NCBI GenBank assembly: GCA_934045905.1
Contig: OW203766.1
Location: forward strand, 20,082,309 to 20,146,308
DNA: 64,000 bases
Direction: 5' to 3'
Source: Leuctra nigra
Lineage: Eukaryota; Arthropoda; Insecta; Plecoptera; Leuctridae
Shown here: in pieces, positions 50,701 to 62,700 of the stretch
Position numbering within the stretch: position 1 is the first letter of the stretch
How the letters are laid out: each line of letters starts with the position of its first letter
The notes under the pieces: model-generated
Seen by the model: only the letters and a program-made list of their open reading frames with translations
The model's database searches: none
Told to the model about the DNA's origin: nothing
Translations under genes and position numbers: made by a program

Positions 50701-53700
50701 TTCATCTACGAAGGCAACAAAATGCCAGAGCAGAAGGACCGGAAGTGGGACACGCAGAGTTTTCACTACGATAACGTTATGGCGGCCATGCTGACCCTAT
50801 TTGCTGTGCAGACGGGTGAAGGATGGCCTCAGTAAGTCAACGGGTGTTGTAGAAGATTTATCGAGGTTGTTGACCATTGTTCTAAATATGTGGACATTTT
50901 TTATAAAAAATATTTTAATCAATGTGATTTACTAAATTGTTAATGAATAGACTGTAGCTTTTAAACTTTAACTTACATTACGTGCCTCTAATGCATTTCA
51001 AATTATTTATGGTTGTTCAGTTAATGAGGCAATACCATCCATAACAATGATGAAACTGAAAATGTTAGGTTCTTACTTCTTAATACACCCCCTAGATGTA
51101 GGTGCAAAATACATCCAATTTATTCGTATAAATATCTGTGATCTGGTAGACGCAACATAGAGATAGTTCTGAAAATGCATACCTTCAAGCTCTGCTCCTG
51201 CTCAGTCCAAGTGTTCTAATTTCGAGTCTATACCTGGCCACGTCTCATAACACATGTGTTTTTCATTCAGGGTGCTGCAAAACTCGATGGCGACAACAGA
51301 CACTGATCGCGGGCCGATCCAGAACTACCGCATCGAGATGTCCATCTTCTACATCGTGTACTTCATCGTGTTCCCGTTCTTCTTCGTCAACATATTCGTG
51401 GCGTTGATCATCATCACCTTCCAGGAGCAAGGCGAAGCGGAGCTGCAGGATGGTGAGATCGACAAGAACCAGGTGAGAGAACACTCGGCTCTCTTATATG
51501 GATGGCGGAGCGTATTATCGCTCTATTTTGTACTTCCCACAGAAAGGTAGTTGGGGATGATCTGCCGCATGAAGTGCAGTTAGCTGATAGCTGAATACAG
51601 TGGAAGAGATGCTAAAAACAAGGGGTTTTAATTTAACTGATTTTGCCAAGCGTGGCGTAATACGAAGAGAAAAATACTGTAGTTTTGTCCCTTGCTTGCC
51701 AACAGCGTCCTGAATAAATTATTCAGTTAGTTTATTCAGCGTACCAAGATCGTAATGATTTTAGAAAGCTTGTTTTGTCTGCAGTAAACAGTGGAATAGG
51801 ATCTGATCAATTTAAATTGCATCTTTAAAGTGAGAGACCCAGAGGTCCTGGGTTTGATCCCCTTGACCGACCTTGTGGTTCGACAGGCACACATCTGTCT
51901 CCTTTCCTCTGGCCATCATAACTCTTTCTTCGTCATCGTCATCTCCCATCATCACTCCCGTCTTTAATCATAAATCCGTCCCCATTTACCTAGTTACAGA
52001 ACAGTGTGATGTTAAAACTCAAAGAATTATTGTTAGAACTGCCAAGAAACTTTTAAGCGTCTCGAAATGATGTACATAGCTAATGGTGTGATGATATGTT
52101 GTAGAAATCGTGCATCGACTTCACTATCGGTGCGCGGCCTCTGGAGCGCTACATGCCGAGTAAACGGAACAGTTTCAAGTACAGGATCTGGCAGCTGGTC
52201 GTGTCAACGCCCTTCGAGTACTTCATAATGATGCTCATCGTGTTCAATACTCTGCTACTCATGATGAAGGTAGGAACGCTCAGCCAATCAAGAACAAACC
52301 CCCCAAATTCCAAACTATAACCTATTTTGCCGTTAAAACTCACTACACGATAATTCGGATAGCCCTAATTTTGGTACCTAATTATTTTAGGGAAACAGAA
52401 ATGTGCCAAAGGTGAATTTATGAAGTGAGAGAAATACTATTTTCCTGTAATGTTTCACCAAACGTCCACCAAATCAAATCAAATTTAAGCACCAACCTAA
52501 CTTAGAATAAGGACGTGGAAATTGAAAGAGTTATGATATTATTATTAGGTATTTAGGACTCAATACTTCGGACATTCTTAAGTTTTACACTTGCACATTT
52601 ACACATTTATAATTTTGGAAGTGATATTTTTTCTCCTCTAATATTTAATAATAAGATACTCTTTGAGTATGCTGTAGAATGTAGATGACAGAGTATTTCA
52701 TTTTATTTATAGTAATGAGATGAAGGTTATTTATCTATATAAATATTAAATACTAATTAGGTACATTTATTTTATTCGTCATTCATTACCTGGATGAAAA
52801 TACCTAGTGAAAAAGCAAAATCTAGTTGTTCGTCAATTTGTTTTGTACCGTTTCGGTTGTTGACAAGTCGATTACCTACTTGTGAAAAGAAAATCATATT
52901 TTTGTGTCGGGTACTGAATTTTTTTTACAAGAATACCTCATTTAGCGTCGAAGAGATGAGAGGGAATCCATGAGTTCTAGGCAGCAAATATAAGTAAATG
53001 TAATGCACTGATAATTTTCGGAAGTGATTGCAATAATTTGAACGTAAAAGTAAGTGTGGTTTTATATTAGGTAGGTATGAATTTAGAAGATAAAATACTT
53101 CCGAGTCCTATTGGATTTAGAATCTAATGAAGACGTTACGTTCTCTTTCACAGCTCTGTATACGTAACCCCCCCAAATATTTTTTTAATGAATTTGCTTT
53201 TTGGACACATGATTTTATAATCCCTCTATAATAACTAATTATTGTCTTATATTTCCAGGATAAAACACAACCAAGGAATTAGTTTATTCCTCTATGAATT
53301 GTTGTGACTGTCAATAATAATAACAGGTTGTCTTAAAGGAACTGTGATTGGTGATTTAATTAACTCATGATGTTTGTCTCATTGGACTTCTATGTGACAC
53401 CTCAACTCTCCGCACGCAAAACCAAACCATCAAACTCTCTTCTTGCATCTTGTCCGAGCTTGCGTTTGTTAGTCAAACTCAATTCGTTCTCCAACGTTGC
53501 TGATTTTGCAATGAAATGCAGAAGTTAATGTTTAAATGATCCTGAACAGCTCGTATAATGCTGAAAAATTGTTGCAAGAGACTGAGCTCTCAGTTTTTGC
53601 ATTTCCATTAAAAAACACAGTGCAAGATGCATTTTAACAGAATCAATTAGATAGTAATTACATATGATTTGTTCTTAAAAAAATTCTTCGGCTAGGTACT

Positions 53701-56700
53701 CAATAAGTTCTTATTGAATGCATTTTTTTGCCTGTACTGCAAACATGCCTGGTCGGTTACATTGAAATGGAATAACGAACAAGATATAATGTTTCTCCTG
53801 AATTGATACAATAGGAAGTAAGATGTGACCAAATGTCAGATGGGATAGCTTAGATATGGCTTGGATGGTAGAGTGAAGTTGGAGCCTTGCTTGGTAAGAC
53901 ATTTTCACATCATACTCATCCTATCTGTTTGGTAAAATACAAACAATCATGTTTCATTTGTTAATAGTATCAAAATCACTTCTTCTAGCTCAATTCACAT
54001 ATTTCAATCAACTCATGAATCGCAACGTACTTAGTTTAATATTCCATTAATTCGTTATTACGCTAACAAACGCAATGCTAAGTGTGAAACCCCTGGTTAA
54101 GTAACCCATTGTTTTGTTGCTAGAACCAGGAATGTGGTCGATGTGATTTGTGTTGTGATGTCTTTTCTATTTAACCCCGAGTTACCCCACTTTCTCTTGG
54201 TTTTCATATCACATCTCACAGAAACAGTAGTACACGTCACATTATCACAACAATCAAACACAATCAGACATGTTGTGTAGATAACAGAAACAAAATGTCA
54301 CATCTAGGTGAAGCTACAAACATTCACAGTGCAAAAACAAACTAGTTGAGATGAAATCTGTCGGTAATTCATTCTTTTACAACACGCTCGCTTTATGATT
54401 AAGATTTAATTGGCACTTCATTCGAAACACATTGTCAGCTAATGTTTATATAGCAAGAAGTTGTGTCTAAAAAAATAATAGATGATGACAGCTAAAAACT
54501 TACGTCACATTTAAGAAAATCCTACCTACACAAAAGCTCAATCTGCTGACACCCATTTCATAAATACTGAGTACATTTGGTAAATAAATACTGACACTGT
54601 AGTTACAATATATGTTCCCTAACTTTGTTTTTGTTGTTTTTGTGAACTTCGTTTTTACCTTTGTTACAATAATTTGGTAAGTATTACCAAATAAGGGACA
54701 AGATGATGTAAATGCAGAGGAAAGAACTTTAGAAGAGACAGATGTTTAGACAGAATTTAACGGAGTGAGAAACCGGAGTTGAACCAAGAATATTACCCAC
54801 AGATACACACACACCACACAACAAACTTTAATAATAAAAACCAAGAAGTTATATGTAAATGACAAAATTGTCTTAGAGAGATTTAGTGCAACGTAACATA
54901 CACTAGTATAGCATAGACATCACAATGCATGTAAAGATCCCTTCACAATGTCACTCGAAAGAGTAAAGATAGAATAATAATTATGAAATCGGCAATCAGA
55001 AATGTCAGTCACTTGACATCTCCGATGATCTAAGTAATAACGATTGTAATCGTTTGCTAATTAATGGGTCTTAGCAATAGCATTCACAAAAACTAGTTTA
55101 ACAATTAGATCACAACACACACAATCATTAGAATCTCATCAAAATATCACTAATTATGCATGGTACCATTGTAATACTTGATGATTAGATGATTTTACTG
55201 ACATTGGTACCGAAGTAAAATGTTAGGTTCTTCTAGAGCTATGCATATTGGACACACTAAAGTGGGGGCATGAAAATTACCGACGTATATATGTGTGGAA
55301 TTATGTAAATAGCACTTCTGTCAATCTGTCTGTCTCTCTCTCTAACTCTCTCGTTCTTTGTCTCTCATTCCTTTCTTCCCGAATATGCTGTTTGTCATTA
55401 AGGAAGAAATAGGTCACTGATTTTATCAAAGAGGGAGGTAACATCTAGCAATATTTTCTGAATATATTTTTTGGGGAAATCAGAAGTAAAATATGCTAAA
55501 TCATACGTCAGTACTGTTGTTAGTAAATAACGGTTCACATTTTTAATCTTGGAGGGAGTATTTTGAGGAGAAATGTAGGCAGAGGTTATGTATTACATAC
55601 ATGAATTTAGTAAGGAATACGTACATTAATCAAGTAGTTAGTTATAAACATATTAGCGGTGAACCAATTAAAAATGTGTGTCGGGCTAGTACTCTATTAG
55701 CAGGTAGTTTCTCGTCTCTACACTTTACTCTTCCTTAAAATAAACACAAATGTTCCACTTAGTGGGAACAGTTGATATGTATCAAACCTTTGGTGTAGTT
55801 TTACAACGTTAGATTACCTAGATTCTATTCTCTACCACCTGTCTTCTACTAGCAATGTTGCAGAGAAGTCTTAGCTGTAGCAACTTTCTAGGTAGGTTAA
55901 GGCATGATTAGTGTTCACCTTACCCTTGTGTGTCCGACTTCGATATAACCCAAAGTCCAATGTTTTAAATAATGAAACCACATCATCACCAATAATGCTA
56001 CAATGATTAAACAAATATAAACAGTGTTAGTGTCACGTTTGTTTTCCCTGGTGTAATGTACAGCTTAGAGATACTTTCATTTTCTCTTGGGTGTTATTTT
56101 TTCAGCAATGGACCATTTTGAAAATTTTCTTCTTACAAATAGATTGTTTAAAAAAATGATATTGAAATTTCTGCTAATATGTAATTAATCTTTGGACCTC
56201 CGAGAAAGGTTTTGAAAGGGTAAACGATATCACAAATCAAAATAGTCTGCCAGTTCCTTTTAGTCCTCATTGGAAAATTAATAAATACAGCAGCTCTTCA
56301 CTGAATAGTAGTATTATTTGAACGGGTTTGATTTTTGATAGTGTTTACCTTGAATTGGGACTTAAATGTGGGAGGACCACCAATTTGGTCAGAGTCAAAT
56401 TTATAATGTCTTGGAACCATTACAATGGGTTTATTGTTTTGTTTTGTCAACCTTTTATTTCAAAAATTTATTTATTGACAAAGATGCATAATTTCAATTC
56501 ATTTTCAATTCAAACCCAGTTTGCCCCTGTTCGTTTTGTTTAGATGGAAACTGAAAAGCAGAGGTTTCAAAATTTGATTTTTAAATTATCTATCTTTATC
56601 TCTGAATTATTTGTATACATTAATTATAATCATTCACGATTCCATGTAATACTTTTACGACTTCAACATTTGTATGTGGCCAAAAAAGCAGTGGACATTG

Positions 56701-59700
56701 ATGATTTTTAAAATGGTCCCCGGTGTGATTTTTGTGGGTTTTTTTGTCGGCGTGAGCTTGATTTTGTCGTCGTTGTTCTCACTTTGCTATGGCCCTATTT
56801 GTTCTCAGTTCTATGGGCAAAGTTCAGTCCTAAAGGAAAGTCTCCACTACTTGAACATCGGATTTACAACAATGTTTACAATTGAGACTATCCTCAAGAT
56901 ATTGGCATTCGGAGTAAAGGTAAACAAGTCATTTCGTTTTCCCCCTAAGTACTTAACCCCTTCAGATCCATCAAGTTAATTCAGAAACTGCACCAGTTTT
57001 TACAGGATTGGAAGTTGAAGGATATTTCGTTATTTTTCGGTCACGTTTAAATTTACATTAATTTATTTCTGGATTCTAACAAACATTTGTAATATTTTCT
57101 CATCATCACTTATCAGTCAGTTTCCAGGGGAAATATTTGTTACAATAATAATAATTTAAAAAGTGTTCTAAATGTATTATCTTCATTATATTATACTATA
57201 TACTTTCAGTATTTATGATTTTTTTTTACTCAATTGCAATAAAATTTATCTTGGATTAAAAATAACTACAATCAACAAAAATTACTTATCTTCAGTAACA
57301 AAAGTAAAACAGTAACAAATGGTGTATTTTTCATAATGTGCACGCGCATAATTCGGAAGTCAATGGGTATGTACAGTGACAAGCAAAAGTTTTGTCCATT
57401 GTCCATAACGCTGAACATTGTGTTCTTCTGATATTCTGGATTGACAGGACTTCTGGGACTTCACTGTACAACATCTGAAGGGGTTAACTTAATTTTACTC
57501 AACCTTCAAATAGGAATATTTGGAATTCAATTTTTCAGTTTGGGGAGGAATATTTTGGGATATTTTAACAGTGATTAGAACTTGTCCTTAAGACTTGTTT
57601 CTCTGGCTTCATTTAATTGGCCTACCAAGATCTACCCAATTGATCTAAAAATGCTGCATTTTTCAAAAACTAATGTTTTGCAACTAGAGTATGAATTAGG
57701 CGTGTTCGTTTCTAAGAGAAGAGTAAGTATGCATAATATATTATATGAATAAAAGAAACACCCTTTTTTACATTATTTATATAACTAGGTGGAATATTTT
57801 TTCAAAATAACTGCGATGGAATCGGCGTCTAAATTCACGTACCTTAAACCTAATCTCGCCCAACGTTTGCCATTCAACCCTACCTAGCAATGAGAGAGCA
57901 CGTTATTGCTTTACAACGCATGTCTATGCAATGTGCGCATGGATGCATGTGGGTGCACGTGGCTCAAAACTGCATCGTTACATATTTCGCTTTATTTGGG
58001 ATTCTTAGTGTTCTGCATTTTGGTGATGTTGATTCGAAAATGCTGAGATTGAATTTTTTCTTGTACGAAATCTCACTTTTCTCTCGGCATCATTGCGAAT
58101 TTTTTCTTGCTTTTCCCTAAATTAAAACCATATTTCTTTTTTCAGGATGGGATTTCTTGGAATGACAATTAACCCTTTACCGGCTGAACTAATTATAATG
58201 GCATTTTGTAGAATTGATCAAACTTTGAGCAAGCAGTAAATATAGACCTGTTTGAACCTACATTGTTTTGCTGTAGTATTGGTATAAAATGTATTGTAGA
58301 ATATATTCGTATTTGTTTTATAAAAGCACATCAAAGTTACTTGTTGAAATATTAACTTGAAATATTTTCAACAAGATATTATTTATTTTAATCTTAAAAT
58401 ATGAGACATGACCTCGAATCACCGAAATAATATGTCACAAGTTTGATGTATCATGATTATTTAAATGTTAACAAACTGATTAATATAGAGGTATGTTGTC
58501 CGATTATAAACATTTTTTGGTCAGTTGTGCTTTTATAAAATAAACAAGATCTTCATCACCCATCAAAATAATATCATAGACTTAAAATGTTTTGTTCCTA
58601 TTTTCGTAGAGGTTTCATTTACTTTTAGGTATTAGTAGAACATTCCTCGCTTTGTCGGCAACATTCACATCAAATGAACAGAAAGCGTTCAGGATGGTGC
58701 CGCTCTTGCAAATATACTACATTTGTCTGTAATGCCAGTTTCTCGTCCAGAAGCCAAATGGCTTTTAGCCCAACCTAGCACCTAGATTATTCATCATATG
58801 CCTGCTCTGTAGAATAATGCCAAGTTAAACTCCCAAGCATTTTTATCAAGTATTCACTCATTTTGTTACAGAGGTAGTAGATGTTAATTATTAATTAATA
58901 TGTTTTGATTATGAATGTTTGGTTATTTGAAACTGTACTCATTAAAATACTGTAAAGGGTAAACTCCTATTCAAGATATTTCCAAACCTAAATATGACAC
59001 GCTTGCAGATTTATTCCATTGTGGCCGTATGATTCTTTTTTGTTCCGTCAGCTTTTTGAAATAAGCTGAATAAATATGCAATTATTATATAACATTCATT
59101 GACTTGAGACCTACCGTGTAACAGAATGTGTGTGAATACTTGAAATTAAACTGCATTCTATTTAGGACCTAACGGTGACAAGTCGTAGTGAATTTTCTGT
59201 AGACTTTACAGGGAAACTGACAGTAAATCCGAGCAATAACCGAGACAATAACGTCGCCGAAACACTGTTGAAAGTGACTGCATTCAAGAAATTGTATTGA
59301 AGAAAATGCCACAGTTTGTGTAGCCGAGGGGTAAACAACTCAAAATTGATGCACAGTGCCAATAGTAGATTCAAAATAACAAAATAAATTTAACTATAAA
59401 TTGGTAAAAAAAAATAACAAATTTAACCCAAAACTAACGACAAAATTTGAGTGTTATTGGAAATGCACAATTCCTAAAAATATATTAACATCTCGAAACC
59501 GATAAAAAATATTGATACATGTTATGTTTTCCACAGAAAAGTTGTTACATAACAAAATTTCTATGACACGAAAATTGCACATTTTCACCCTTGAGCTGAA
59601 ATGCAATTTGTGTCAAAGTTATTAGGTACTTTTAATGTGGAATTAAAAACATACTTATATCAGGATTGTTGATCGTAACTAATGAAAATATGATGATAAT

Positions 59701-62700
59701 AATAAATATTGCAACCCTGCTTCCAACTATTGTCGGGACATGGGGTGGGATGATCCCATCAATGTTCTAGAGACGACTTGCCATTCCGACATGATAATAT
59801 TAATAATTTCCAATCTTTTATCTGAACACTACTCTCTGGAGAAGTATTCGTGACGTACGAGTGATCCTCAATGTTGTTTTCCCCTCGCTACCGACTGCCG
59901 ATCGTGTGTGTCAGCTTCCCTCGTATGCCGCTTTAACATTGTCCCTTGTGTTTGTTTGGATCTGTTACGTCTAGTACCACGAAGCTCCGGTTTTTCTTGA
60001 CAATATGCTGCATAATATGAACTTGATCTTCACCCTGCTCTTCACCATTGAGTGTTCGTTGAAGCTTGTTGCCTTCGGATTTAAGGTGATGTGTTTTAGA
60101 TAGCAGTGAAACTAGAACGCCAAGTCTAGAGAACAAGCACTATTAGGTACACATGAATTAGATGTTTTTTTTATATCGGGGTGTAACGAGATATTAACAT
60201 TTTTAATGTAGTTTGACGGAGCACATTTAAAGTTTTGAAGTAAATTTATCTAACATTTTGATACATATTGTGTATTGGTAGTAGTTCAGATATTTCAAGA
60301 AATTGATTACAGTTTCATTATTTTTCTTACATTTTCACTAGCTGGACTCTTACAAATAAATCTAAAAATTATTACAGATCTACTTAATTACTTATTTCTC
60401 TCTACTTATGTAATTTGACAACTAATTACATATTCTCAAATTAATTCTGCATTTAAAAATATGTATTATACTTATAATAATGATTTCAGGAAAAGTACAT
60501 TTTGTATGTTTGTGCTGTTCTACCTACCTATTTTAACATCAATTTTCAATTTTTCTGGGACTACAAACCTACGAGGAATGCATAAATAATGCACAATATG
60601 GCTTTTCATTTTGACTTAATATCTTTCAAATCACGTTGCCTTTCGAATGTAGCTGCAACTTCACAAATGTTTTATATTTTCTTTAAATGGTCTACTTTTT
60701 GTTTTCAATCACTTCTACACTGCCAAGTAGAAATGCATCCATATTTACAGGGCGTTGTCAGACCGCAGTAAGTCATGATCAGATTTCAACTAGTTGAAGT
60801 TTCTGATTTAATCATCATGCGATACAACTCATGTCAAATGACATGAAATACTCAAGTTGGCTTCGATTTCCAACTTTGCTATTCTGAAATAATATTCCAC
60901 TTAAAATATCGCATGAAAATCACATTTTCACAAATGCAGGTATAACTGGTCAAAATATGCAATCAAATCATCGTTGATAATTTTTAAATCCTCTTTGGTA
61001 CCTGACAAAACATACTAATGCTTGGAAAGCAGTTCAAGGAATTGCGTCAGCTTTAAAAGTTGTGTTACTGTTAGCTATATACAGGGGTAAATATTGTCTA
61101 ATTTAGGTAGAAAGTTGACTATTGTTCTTTTTTAATTGCTTCACAAGCCACTTCCGTCATTTTGCCAAAGAAGGAATAAAAAGAAATTAAATACTCATGT
61201 AAAAAATCAATTGTTTAAAAATTGATCAGGTATACCAGCTCACAATACTTACTCTTATCTGCACTAGTTATAAGTATTTTCCCGCCACTGTTTGATTTAC
61301 TCCTACACAAAGGAGCAGTCAACCATGTAGGTGGTGATTTTACCAAAGCATTTAAATATTCTTGACATTGCTGCACCTTTGACTTGATAAACCATTGACT
61401 GTCAGATCCTCTTCGGATTTGATAGTCAATATTTAAGCCAAATTTAATTTTATCAAGTTGCAAAAAAATATTATGTTCTGTATTAGTCAATGGTTCGGTG
61501 TTCATACTACCAACTGGAAACGAATTTGCATTGTGACGATTTGCACAACGTTTAAAAACTCACCATTGTCAAGTGTCTAAATGCCTTAGTTTAGTATTAA
61601 TCATAACCAAAGTGTCGCTATCATTTTGTTCAATGTCGGCTGTATGTTCTTACAGAATTTCTTCAAAGATCCATGGAATACATTTGACTTTGTGACAGTC
61701 GTCGGAAGCATTATTGATGCATTAGTTGTAGAGCTAGGGGTAAGTTGTTTATTTCCATATCGATGTGTCTGCCAAACTAGTGCAAGTAGCCAAGATAACG
61801 AGAAGCCTCACTTGTTTATGCCATCTTAGAATCACATGTCACCCGAAAGAAATCGGGATTTTTGTGTTTTGCCGAGATAAAGCTTGGAGCATATTGCAAA
61901 ATTAAAATTGTTTATGATGTTTTGCTTATTTACAAAAACAACATTTGCAAATAGTACTACTTCTAATTTGTTCTTTAGAATACAATTTGGCAATCCACAA
62001 AATGATCACAATATTATTTATTTTTAAATATTCCACTGTTGTTCTTCTTGGAGAAGAATGTCATTTCTAAATATTAATTAATTATATATTTTTATTTGAA
62101 AGAGTTATTGTTATTGACAATGACATTGATTTTATTTTTATTATCTTTAGGACTTTGTTCTAAATATTTTTCTCGTATGACACTAATATGTAGTCTCGGT
62201 GTTCTTGTACTTGAAAAGCATGGCTAGCTAATTAATTGTTGTTGCGTATTGTGTGTTTCAGCATGTAGGTGTTGTTTATAGATATAGCTGACAAATTAGA
62301 TAAGATTTACTTTTTAAAAATCACATTATGAATTCAATTTATACTTAAATCGAGTCAATTTCTCTCGATACGTCTAAATATATTATTTTTACTTTATGAT
62401 GTAAAGTCCAAAAGTGTTGCTCAATGTCATCAACATATTCATGAAGTTAAATCTATCTCTGATTTGTCCATTACCTCAATGTGCAGTGGTCTGACATTGA
62501 ATCAGGAATCAGCAGTGTACTGCGACCTGATTCTGTGTTCGGTCGCACTGATAGCGAACCAAGTCGCCCAGATAGCTGCAATCAGGGCGACTCTGATCCG
62601 TTATCAGACCTCACGGGTCCACTCGAGATCAGTTTGTTATGTCGATTTCTAATCACGGCCTTTGAAATACATTTTAATGAAAATCAAGCTGTGGATGACA

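Noticed and set aside
56674..56808. Upstream extension of the IVS2 exon A frame
   Set aside because: Open by chance; the conserved protein starts at the acceptor at 56808 and the upstream residues match no channel segment.
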